From an uncultured Blautia sp. (GTDB lineage: Bacteria > Bacillota_A > Clostridia > Lachnospirales > Lachnospiraceae), in contig CAJLTE010000116.1 of NCBI GenBank assembly GCA_905209435.1, forward strand, positions 1-8,264: 8,264 nucleotides of DNA, written 5' to 3'. The position numbers and the translations under genes are program-made. Position 1 is the first letter of the stretch. Each line of letters opens with the position of its first letter. A model generated the notes under the pieces. It searched no databases, was not told the DNA's origin, and was given only the letters and a program-made list of their open reading frames with translations. Of this stretch, positions 1 through 5,466 are shown piece after piece.

Positions 1-59
1 TAATAAATAGCTCGTATGGTTACCATTATATCAATAATCGTGATTTTGTCAATAATATT

Positions 60-91
60 TTTGCCACAAAAACAAATGTCTTTGTGGCAAA
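60..91 (-). terminator. Stem-loop just after the phosphatase gene, possible terminator
   Basis: An 11-bp perfect inverted repeat pairs TTTGCCACAAA (60-70) with TTTGTGGCAAA (81-91) around a 10-nt loop. On the minus strand it starts 6 nt after the TGA stop of the phosphatase gene, which is where an intrinsic terminator would sit. The following minus-strand bases read AATATTATTG, a poor U-tract, so termination efficiency is uncertain. The rest of the left edge (1-59) is AT-rich with no gene. A short palindrome ATGGTTACCAT at 16-26 is the only other structure seen there. Confidence 0.5.
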
Positions 92-97
92 GTTTCG

Positions 98-1150
98 TCA
101 TATCAGATATTTATCACGAAATTCCTCAATCATCTTAGGTTTTAAGTAAAATACATCCTGGAAAAATTTTTCCATGGAACCATATTTCTGTTTTACAGTT
201 TCAAATACTGTCTGCAGATATTCTTTTTTTACCTCATAAAAAATCTGTATCTTTTTCAGCATTTTCTCATCTGCTTCCGGCCAGGTCTGCACAAGTCTCT
301 GCATATACACAGACTCTTTTGCAAGGTAACGGTTGGTGCGCAGATAATCTTCATAAATAATCTCATCTTCTACTCCCAGAAGACTCAGCAGAAATGCTGT
401 GCCAACCCCTGTGCAGTCTTTTCCTGTTCCGCAGTGCCAGAGAACTGCTCCGTTTTCCTGCTGGAAAAGAATATCTATAAATCTGGCATATTGCTTCAAT
501 ACAAGCTGATCTTCACAAAGTTCCCTGTACTGTTCTTTCATAAATCTTTCTGTATCATCAGGTATTTTGTTCAGCAGCATTATAAGTTCATCCTTATTGC
601 TGATTCCCGGCATATTCTCATCCACAATTGGTACATGATAATACTCCACGTCTGCTATAATCGTATCCGGTCTGCGTTTTCTCTCTTCACCGGAGCGCAG
701 ATCAATAACTGTTTTAAGATTATATTCTTCAGTAAGCCTGTTCTTATCCCCTGCTGATAAATGATACAGTTCTCCGCTTCTGAGAAGTCTTCTTGGAAGG
801 ATATGTCTCCCGTCCTTTGTAGCAATTGCACCCAGGTCTCTCGTATTCATAAGACTCTGAAGCACAATCCTTCCCCCTTTTGGAAAACCGGCTGCCATAT
901 CCGGATTCAAAATCCTAAGTATTCTAATGCACTCATGGATCTCTTTTTCTGTCATATCAAATCTATATCTCTTTTTACGTTTGGTAACGATCACAAGATA
1001 ATTAACGCTCAACTGACGGTCGTCTCCGTTATCCGCTCCTTCCTTCCGCATGTATGCCCATACGATATCTTTACATGGAAGACTGTTTATCATCATATGT
1101 CTGGTAAACACCAGAAATCCATCTTCTATTCTTATCTTTCCGTACTTCAT
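98..1150 (-). CDS. Tyrosine-protein phosphatase-like protein (Y_phosphatase3 type) lacking the P-loop arginine
   Basis: This 350-residue protein has the tyrosine/serine phosphatase fold of the bacterial Y_phosphatase3 (PTP/DSP-like) family. After an N-terminal region of about 95 residues, family features run in order: NTRDLG near 102, LLRSGEL near 122, VIDLRSGEERKRRPD near 148, the P-loop HCGTGKDCTG at 239-248, and the LLGVEDEIIYEDYLRTN helix region after it. The nucleophile Cys240 is present. The family P-loop reads HCxxGKDRTG; here residue 246 is Cys (codon TGC at 413-415) instead of Arg, the residue that binds phosphate. Activity is therefore doubtful unless this is a sequence error or point mutation. 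The N-terminal region is strand-rich, with an IVWAYMRKEG stretch reminiscent of bacterial PH-like domains; that is inference. The ATG at 1150 has GGAG 9 nt upstream. It is cytosolic, with no signal peptide or membrane segment. It is divergent from the AEC transporter and may share its control region. Confidence 0.85.
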   Translation of the reverse strand: MKYGKIRIEDGFLVFTRHMMINSLPCKDIVWAYMRKEGADNGDDRQLSVNYLVIVTKRKKRYRFDMTEKEIHECIRILRILNPDMAAGFPKGGRIVLQSLMNTRDLGAIATKDGRHILPRRLLRSGELYHLSAGDKNRLTEEYNLKTVIDLRSGEERKRRPDTIIADVEYYHVPIVDENMPGISNKDELIMLLNKIPDDTERFMKEQYRELCEDQLVLKQYARFIDILFQQENGAVLWHCGTGKDCTGVGTAFLLSLLGVEDEIIYEDYLRTNRYLAKESVYMQRLVQTWPEADEKMLKKIQIFYEVKKEYLQTVFETVKQKYGSMEKFFQDVFYLKPKMIEEFRDKYLI

Positions 1151-1250
1151 GATTCACCACTCCACTATCTACGGTTTTATTAAGGTTTGTTTCATTCACA
1201 AAGCTTCCACCCGGGGTGCTGTTAGTGAACAGTAACCTTTTTTGTTTTCC

Positions 1251-1279
1251 AGAATAACATAGAAATCTCAATTTGACAA
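1251..1279 (-). promoter_or_regulatory. Predicted promoter of the phosphatase gene
   Basis: Read on the minus strand, TTGTCA (plus 1274-1279) is followed after 17 nt by TATTCT (plus 1251-1256). These match the sigma-A hexamers at 5/6 and 4/6 positions. The promoter faces the phosphatase start at 1150 and predicts a leader of roughly 95 nt. Its -35 hexamer overlaps the -35 of the opposite-facing transporter promoter almost completely, so the two probably compete. A minus-strand TTGACA (plus 1284-1289) is a possible alternative -35, but it lacks a good -10 at the right spacing. Confidence 0.45.
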
Positions 1280-1289
1280 TTCCTGTCAA
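1273..1289. promoter_or_regulatory. Inverted repeat over both divergent -35 boxes, candidate operator
   Basis: TTGACA (1273-1278), a 5-nt spacer ATTCC, and TGTCAA (1284-1289) form a perfect 6-bp dyad. It covers the -35 of the transporter promoter and the -35 of the predicted minus-strand promoter. A dimeric protein bound here would block both. Part of the dyad is forced by the -35 consensus itself, so only the second arm is independent evidence. Confidence 0.4.
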
Positions 1290-1300
1290 TTGTTTATAAT
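1273..1300 (+). promoter_or_regulatory. Consensus promoter of the AEC transporter gene
   Basis: TTGACA (1273-1278) and TATAAT (1295-1300) are exact sigma-A consensus hexamers separated by 16 nt, one short of the optimum. Transcription would start near 1307 and give a leader of about 108 nt before the ATG at 1415. A promoter this close to consensus is usually held in check by a regulator. The inverted repeat starting at its -35 and the heptamer copies around it fit that idea. Confidence 0.75.
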
Positions 1301-1414
1301 CATGGTATTATTGTTAGTGGTTACTGTTGTTACTGCTATATGGTCAGCAAAGAATCGATACCTCCTATAACAGATAAATATTGATTTTACAACTTTTGGA
1401 AAGGATTTATCACA

Positions 1415-2359
1415 ATGGAAAATCTTGTTTTCTGTCTCAACGCAACAATTCCGATTTTTCTTACATTAATGCTCGGACTTCTTTTCCGGCGTATCGGGCT
1501 TTTTGATGATGCTTTTGTCAGTCGTCTAAATAAGTTTGTATTTAATGCGGCTCTGCCAGCCCTTTTATTTCTGGATATTGCCAAATCCGATTTCTACAGT
1601 GTATGGAATACGAAATTTGTATTATTCTGTTTTTTTGTCACACTGATCAGCATCGGAATTTCTACAGGACTCTCATATCTGCTGAAACCGCGTAATATTC
1701 AAGGTGAATTTATCCAGGCTTCCTACCGCAGCAGTGCTGCAATCCTTGGAATTGCTATTATCCAGAATCTTTATGGAAATGCAGGGATGGCACCACTTAT
1801 GATCATCGGAAGTGTACCTCTTTACAATGTAATGGCTGTCACAACTTTATCACTGTTCGCACCTGGTGGTGGAAAACTTGACACTGCAAAACTTGTAAGA
1901 ACTCTGAAAGGAATTGCCACAAATCCCATTATTCTGGGAATTTTGGCAGGTATGGTGTGGTCTTTACTGCATCTGCCAATGCCAACAATTCTGGATACTG
2001 CAGTAAATAATCTGGGAAAAACCGCTACTCCTCTTGGACTAATGGCCATGGGCGGTGCACTGAAATTCGGAAAAGCATTTGCAAGGCCGAAACCGCTGAT
2101 CGCATGTACGTTTTTGAAACTTATCGGATACGAAGCTGTATTTCTTCCATTAGCTGTGCTTCTGGGATTTTCCCATGATATGTTGGTGGCAATCATTATC
2201 ATGCTTGGTTCTGCCACCACTGTAAGCTGTTATATTATGGCCAAAAACATGAATTATGATGGTGATTTTACTTCCGGTGTTGTTATGACTACCACACTGC
2301 TCAGTTCATTCACCATGACAATCTGGCTTTACATATGCAGAAGCCTGGGACTGATCTAA
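1415..2359 (+). CDS. AEC family transporter (auxin efflux carrier / Mem_trans superfamily)
   Basis: This is a 314-residue integral membrane protein of normal length for the bacterial AEC family. About ten hydrophobic segments can be placed near residues 7-25, 38-56, 66-90, 104-120, 125-148, 165-185, 200-215, 225-251, 255-276 and 287-310. The two five-helix halves are joined by a polar stretch around 150-164. Family-like features are the N-terminal GLLFRRIGLFDDAFVSRLNK, the NAALPALLF helix at 44-52, and the C-terminal TSGVVMTTTLLSSFTM stretch. Characterised relatives move organic anions such as malate or malonate, or act as auxin-type exporters in plants; the substrate here cannot be read from sequence. 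The ATG at 1415 follows GGAAAGGA (1398-1405) by 9 nt. It is transcribed alone from 1273-1300 and ends in a strong terminator. The neighbouring control region suggests induction by a small molecule. Confidence 0.9.
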   Translation: MENLVFCLNATIPIFLTLMLGLLFRRIGLFDDAFVSRLNKFVFNAALPALLFLDIAKSDFYSVWNTKFVLFCFFVTLISIGISTGLSYLLKPRNIQGEFIQASYRSSAAILGIAIIQNLYGNAGMAPLMIIGSVPLYNVMAVTTLSLFAPGGGKLDTAKLVRTLKGIATNPIILGILAGMVWSLLHLPMPTILDTAVNNLGKTATPLGLMAMGGALKFGKAFARPKPLIACTFLKLIGYEAVFLPLAVLLGFSHDMLVAIIIMLGSATTVSCYIMAKNMNYDGDFTSGVVMTTTLLSSFTMTIWLYICRSLGLI

Positions 2360-2435
2360 TTCTAACATTTGCTCTCTTTTCCGGTTTCTCCGGCAGAGAG
2401 AGCCTCTGTTCTTTCAGTGTCCCAGGCTTCTTTTT
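2340..2435 (+). terminator. Long stem-loop terminator overlapping the end of the transporter gene
   Basis: GAAGCCTGGGAC (2340-2351) pairs with GTCCCAGGCTTC (2419-2430), a perfect 12-bp stem followed at once by TTTTT (2431-2435). The 5' arm is made of the last codons of the transporter, before its TAA at 2357-2359. Inside the large loop is a second hairpin: GCTCTCT (2371-2377) with AGAGAGC, enclosing a CCGG/CCGG inner stem. The T-tract exists only in the plus direction, so this terminates the transporter and not the convergent HAD gene that ends at 2440. Confidence 0.75.
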
Positions 2436-2439
2436 GCCA

Positions 2440-3249
2440 TTATATAAGTTTTAAATATTCCAGTCCGTTCCTGATCCCGTCATGGAACATATCTTCAGTG
2501 ATATAATCTGCCAGAGCTTTTACCTTCTCTGATCCATTTCCCATTGCAACTTTAGTTGCTGCATATTCAAACATTGCCAGATCATTGTTGCTGTCCCCGA
2601 ATACAATCGTATCTTTCCAGGGAATATCAAAAAGCTGACAGGTTTTCTGGATTCCAACTGCTTTATTAAATCCTTTTGGAACCAGTTCAATAGTTGTACC
2701 CGAAAGTTTGGACTTACTTTCATGACGAATCACATCATAATAAGCGCTGAGTTCTCTGCACGCTGAATCCGCATCACAGCCTTTAACCATCTTTGCACTG
2801 ACTTTGTTGATGATCATACAGTCTTCATTTCCCTTTATAGGTCTCCATTTCGGACCCAGTGCTTCTGTGATCAGATCTGCATACCAGTTAATCTCCGTAT
2901 TATATTCTTCTTTATCATAATACATATAGTCTGTGCCTTCCATAATAGGAATGAGACCATATTTACGCAAAACTTCTGCTGAAAGCTTCGCAAGCTCCGG
3001 CGTCATTTCCTGATTGAACAGACGCTTCCCATCCTTTTCTATAGTCGCACCGCAGGCACTGACCATTCCTGTAAAAGGCAGTTCTTCCAGATACCAGGAA
3101 ACAAATGCACGGCTTCTTCCTGTACAAAGCCAGGCCTCATGGCCGTTTTCCCTTAACTTCTTTAATGCTTCTTTTGTGCTCTCAGGTACACCTTTCTGCA
3201 TATCACAGAGAGTTCCGTCCGCATCAAAAAATACTGCTTTTCTTTCCAT
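2440..3249 (-). CDS. Cof-type HAD-IIB family sugar-phosphatase-like hydrolase
   Basis: This 269-residue HAD-superfamily hydrolase belongs to the Cof/IIB group. These Mg-dependent cytosolic phosphatases act on sugar phosphates, flavin precursors or other small phosphates. The four motifs are intact: motif I FFDADGTL with nucleophile Asp9 and acid/base Asp11; motif II LCTGRS with Thr43; the VPKGFNKAVGI lysine region (Lys192/Lys196); and motif IV FGDSNNDLAMF with Asp219 and Asp223. The cap domain lies between motifs II and III (about 85-180). The ATG at 3249 is chosen because motif I then sits at the usual distance from the N-terminus. AGGAGAG lies 14 nt upstream, a rather long spacing. A TTG at 3282 would add 11 residues and has no visible ribosome site. 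It is the last gene of the cupin-M18-HAD operon, 25 nt after the aminopeptidase stop. The substrate is unknown. Confidence 0.9.
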   Translation of the reverse strand: MERKAVFFDADGTLCDMQKGVPESTKEALKKLRENGHEAWLCTGRSRAFVSWYLEELPFTGMVSACGATIEKDGKRLFNQEMTPELAKLSAEVLRKYGLIPIMEGTDYMYYDKEEYNTEINWYADLITEALGPKWRPIKGNEDCMIINKVSAKMVKGCDADSACRELSAYYDVIRHESKSKLSGTTIELVPKGFNKAVGIQKTCQLFDIPWKDTIVFGDSNNDLAMFEYAATKVAMGNGSEKVKALADYITEDMFHDGIRNGLEYLKLI

Positions 3250-3274
3250 GTGTTTTGCCGTTTCTCTCCTGTAT

Positions 3275-4543
3275 TTATGCAAAAAGTTCTGCTGCTGCTT
3301 TTGCCAGATTTTCTGTGTCTTTTACACCGGCAGTTTCATATACAGAATGCATGGCGAGCTGGGCCAGACCAATGTCTACAGTTTTCATCGGAACCTGTGT
3401 ATTGGAAATATTTCCAAGTGTGGAGCCGCCTGCCATATCCGAACGATTCACAAAGGTCTGATATGGTACTCCGGCTTTGTCACAAATGTCTTTGAAAATT
3501 GCCGCAGATACACCGTCTGTGCAGTATTTTTGATTTGCATTATATTTGATCACAATTCCGCCGTTTATTACCGGACGATTTACAGGATCTGTTTTGTCTG
3601 TATGATTTGGGTGAAGCGCATGAGCATTATCTGCGGATACCATGAAGCTATCTGCAAGAGCCATCAGATATTCTTCCTCTGTTCTCCCAAGTCCCATATT
3701 GATCCGTTTAAGAGTGTCTTTCAGAAAAGTAGATGCCGCCCCCTGTTTAGTGGAGCTTCCGACTTCTTCGTTATCCAGCACGCAGTGTACTGCTATACTC
3801 TTTTTGTGTTCACCACGAAGGAATCCTTCAAAAGAAGCAAAGGCACATTGAATATCGTCTAATCTTGGTGCAGAAACAAATTCTTCATCCGCACCCCAAA
3901 TAGTACCGGCTGTTCTGTCATATAAAAACAGATCATGGCCCAGGATATCCTTCTCTTCTACTCCTGCTTCTGCTGCTACCTGTTTCATAAAACTTCCTTT
4001 TCCCTCATAGCTGCTGTAAAGAGGAAGCATATCTTTCTGTACATTATATTTATAGCCGTCATTGACTTCACGATTCATGTGGATAGCAAGATTCGGAATT
4101 ATCAGAAGATCTTTGTCTACAGTGACAAGCTTCTCCTGAATTTCGCCATCTTTTCTCACTATCAGGCGGCCTGCTACAGATAATGGTCTGTCAAACCATG
4201 GAGCAAGAAGCATACCTCCATAGCGTTCTACATTAAGCTTAATATAAGCTTTCTCTACCTCTATCTCCGGATTCTCTTTAATCTTAAGCGCCGGAGAATC
4301 ACTGTGGCTTGCCATAATATGAAATTTCCACACTGGTTTCTTTGGAATACTGAATGCAATAAGAGCGGAATTATTTCTGGTTACATAATAATTTCCGCCT
4401 GGAATGATTTCCCAGTGTTCTTCTTCTTTGAGTTCTTTATAGCCTTCTTTTTCCAGACGTTTCTTCATTTCTTCTACTGCCTGGAAAGCAGTCGGACTTT
4501 TCTGAATAAACTTTAGTAATTTTTTTGCTGTTTTTGTGTTCAT
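3275..4543 (-). CDS. M18 family aminopeptidase (aspartyl-aminopeptidase type)
   Basis: This 422-residue, dinuclear-zinc, cytosolic exopeptidase is of family M18, whose members remove N-terminal residues (often Asp or Glu) from peptides. The expected metal and catalytic positions are all visible: His80 in ASHSDSP, Asp229 in APRLDD, the Glu pair 259-260 in DNEEVGSS, Asp305 in SADNAHALHPNH, and His399 in LAMHSVYE. Its length matches bacterial family members. The start is the ATG at 4543, preceded at 8 nt by AAGGA, which lies inside the last codons of the cupin gene. The frame stays open to 4615, but that would overlap the cupin and has no comparable ribosome site. Only 4 nt separate it from the cupin stop, so translational coupling is likely. 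No signal peptide is present. It probably recycles peptide amino acids; specificity for acidic residues is family-level inference. Confidence 0.93.
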   Translation of the reverse strand: MNTKTAKKLLKFIQKSPTAFQAVEEMKKRLEKEGYKELKEEEHWEIIPGGNYYVTRNNSALIAFSIPKKPVWKFHIMASHSDSPALKIKENPEIEVEKAYIKLNVERYGGMLLAPWFDRPLSVAGRLIVRKDGEIQEKLVTVDKDLLIIPNLAIHMNREVNDGYKYNVQKDMLPLYSSYEGKGSFMKQVAAEAGVEEKDILGHDLFLYDRTAGTIWGADEEFVSAPRLDDIQCAFASFEGFLRGEHKKSIAVHCVLDNEEVGSSTKQGAASTFLKDTLKRINMGLGRTEEEYLMALADSFMVSADNAHALHPNHTDKTDPVNRPVINGGIVIKYNANQKYCTDGVSAAIFKDICDKAGVPYQTFVNRSDMAGGSTLGNISNTQVPMKTVDIGLAQLAMHSVYETAGVKDTENLAKAAAELFA

Positions 4544-4547
4544 TTTA

Positions 4548-4874
4548 TCAATCCTTAATGATAAGCGCCATAAATACCAGATCTGTATCGCCGGTGTTTG
4601 CAATGCCATGGCCATGGTTGTCAGGTGTAAATGTCATATCTCCAGCTTTTACAGGGCGTTTGGTTCCGTCGTCGTTATACTCACCTTCGCCTTTGATGAT
4701 GTAGTAGGTTTCACTTTCGTTGTGATGTTCGTGGTAGCCTAAGGAACATCCTGGTTCAAGGGTAACTTCTGCATAGAGTCCGCATTTGCCGTTTAACTGT
4801 TCAGCGTCTAAGATTTCTTTGATAATTACATGACCTTCGCCGCCTGCTTTGTGTTCTTCACGTCTGATTTTCAT
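4548..4874 (-). CDS. Small single-domain cupin protein
   Basis: This 108-residue protein is a single conserved beta-barrel cupin. Motif 1 is GYHEHHNESETYYIIKGEGEY, with metal-ligand candidates His48, His50 and Glu55. Motif 2 is GDMTFTPDNHGHGIAN, with His89 as the fourth ligand and Asn86 where Gly is usual. All four ligands of a divalent-metal site are therefore present. Such proteins act as small isomerases, dioxygenases or sugar/ligand binders, and the sequence does not say which. The ATG at 4874 has a perfect AGGAGG (plus 4884-4889) 9 nt upstream. It leads the operon with the M18 aminopeptidase and HAD phosphatase under the promoter at 4913-4941. Its stop is just 4 nt before the aminopeptidase start. 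Confidence 0.9.
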   Translation of the reverse strand: MKIRREEHKAGGEGHVIIKEILDAEQLNGKCGLYAEVTLEPGCSLGYHEHHNESETYYIIKGEGEYNDDGTKRPVKAGDMTFTPDNHGHGIANTGDTDLVFMALIIKD

Positions 4875-4912
4875 AATAGTTGTCCTCCTGTGGGTGTTTT
4901 CTTTTAGGTTAT

Positions 4913-4941
4913 ATCATAGCACTGTTTCGGGAAAATAGCAA
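4913..4941 (-). promoter_or_regulatory. Predicted promoter of the cupin-M18-HAD operon
   Basis: On the minus strand, TTGCTA (plus 4936-4941) is followed after exactly 17 nt by TATGAT (plus 4913-4918). These match the sigma-A -35 and -10 at 4/6 and 5/6 positions. The predicted start near 4906 gives a leader of about 30 nt that carries the AGGAGG site of the cupin. The promoter lies 23 nt from the edge of the long inverted-repeat element upstream, so that element is not itself the promoter. Confidence 0.6.
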
Positions 4942-4951
4942 AGTAATGTGG

Positions 4952-5186
4952 TGACAAATTGGACGCTCAGAAAACTCTTCAGAGTGAGTGCGGTTTCGGA
5001 CGCTAAGAGATACTAAGTCCTCAGAAATCTGCTAAAAGCATAAGCTGCCTTATCAAACTCGCTCCGTTGCAAACTGCGCTCAGACAATGATGCAGTCAGC
5101 TTATAACGCAGATTTCTGAGAACTTAGTATCTCTAAGCATCCTGCAAATGCACTCACTCTGAAGAGTTTTCTGAGCTGACAATTGG
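4952..5186. repeat. Long imperfect inverted-repeat element A with flanking direct repeats (MITE-like)
   Basis: The outer arms are a perfect 27-bp inverted repeat (4965-4991 with 5150-5176), starting GCTCAG and ending CTGAGC. The inner arms pair 5002-5032 with 5108-5138 at 29 of 31 positions. A further 8 bp pair ATAAGCTG (5040-5047) with CAGCTTAT (5097-5104). The central 49 nt carry no ORF. Just outside the arms are TGACAAATTGG (4952-4962) and TGACAATTGG (5177-5186), a direct repeat differing by one base that resembles a target-site duplication. Size near 210 bp, terminal inverted repeats and lack of coding capacity fit a miniature inverted-repeat element. A structured regulatory RNA is the alternative. 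No transposase is nearby. Confidence 0.6.
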
Positions 5187-5202
5187 TCGTGGAACTTGAA
5201 AA

Positions 5203-5232
5203 GGAGTTAGCGGCTCTGCGAGCGCTAACTCC
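5203..5232 (-). terminator. Compact hairpin, likely terminator for minus-strand transcripts from dapL
   Basis: GGAGTTAGCG (5203-5212) and CGCTAACTCC (5223-5232) form a perfect 10-bp stem with a 10-nt loop that can close further by CTC/GAG. On the minus strand the stem is followed by TTTTC, a short U-tract; on the plus strand no U-tract follows. It lies about 235 nt past the dapL stop, between the two long inverted repeats. The stretch from 5233 to 5298 is AT-rich, with no gene or clear signal. Confidence 0.5.
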
Positions 5233-5298
5233 CCTGTACATATATAATTATATTTGTGTATATTTTCAAATTTATAGTTGTTATATTGCCAGTAGTCA

Positions 5299-5449
5299 GC
5301 GCGGGACGGGATGTTGTTTTTGGGCTCTTTCGAAGGTTCATTGTAGTTCTTGGTATTTGGAAATCTGCTCATGCCTTTAGCAGATTTTCAAATGCCTAGA
5401 AATACAATGGTTCTGAGACCAAGCCTAAAAACAACATCCCATCCCGCGC
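5299..5449. repeat. Long imperfect inverted repeat B (71-bp arms, 9-nt loop)
   Basis: Positions 5299-5369 pair with 5379-5449 without gaps at 57 of 71 positions, leaving a 9-nt loop (CATGCCTTT). The ends are best conserved: GCGCGGGA and GGGATGTTGTTTTT at the base, AAATCTGCT at the loop. A patch of about ten positions in the middle is unpaired. It starts 17 nt after the dapL stop on the minus strand and carries no believable ORF. It could be a decayed MITE-like hairpin or a long 3'-end RNA structure protecting or ending the dapL message. No clear target duplication was found at its edges. Confidence 0.6.
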
Positions 5450-5466
5450 GTCCCCTTTCAGATCAC

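Larger units (their letters stand above)
1221..1335. promoter_or_regulatory. Cluster of five GTTA(C/G)TG heptamers around the divergent promoters
   Basis: Five copies of the heptamer GTTASTG (S = C or G) are visible: GTTAGTG at 1221-1227, its complement CAGTAAC at 1230-1236, GTTAGTG at 1313-1319, GTTACTG at 1320-1326, and GTTACTG at 1329-1335. The first two are inverted 2 nt apart and form the near-palindrome GTTAGTGAACAGTAAC. The last two are direct repeats 9 nt apart. One cluster lies upstream of the transporter -35 and the other covers its start point and early leader. This is the arrangement expected for a repressor or activator binding cooperatively or by looping. No regulator gene is in the window, so the binding protein is unknown. 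Confidence 0.4.

Noticed and set aside
16..26. Short palindrome ATGGTTACCAT near the left edge
   Set aside because: It is an isolated 11-nt palindrome with nothing around it to give it a role; the locus continues outside the window.
1071..1289. 72-codon minus-strand frame upstream of the phosphatase
   Set aside because: It overlaps the phosphatase start in another frame and covers the divergent promoters; no ribosome site was seen.
1361..1366. Perfect minus-strand AGGAGG (CCTCCT on plus) in the transporter leader
   Set aside because: No start codon with a meaningful frame follows it on the minus strand; pairing with the transporter ribosome site is only about 4 bp, too weak to claim sequestration.
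3014..3862. 282-codon plus-strand open frame
   Set aside because: It lies antisense to the intact HAD and M18 genes, has no family resemblance and is Cys/Phe-rich as antisense frames often are.
4544..4615. In-frame N-terminal extension of the M18 aminopeptidase
   Set aside because: It would overlap the cupin gene, has no ribosome site, and the ATG at 4543 has AAGGA at good spacing.
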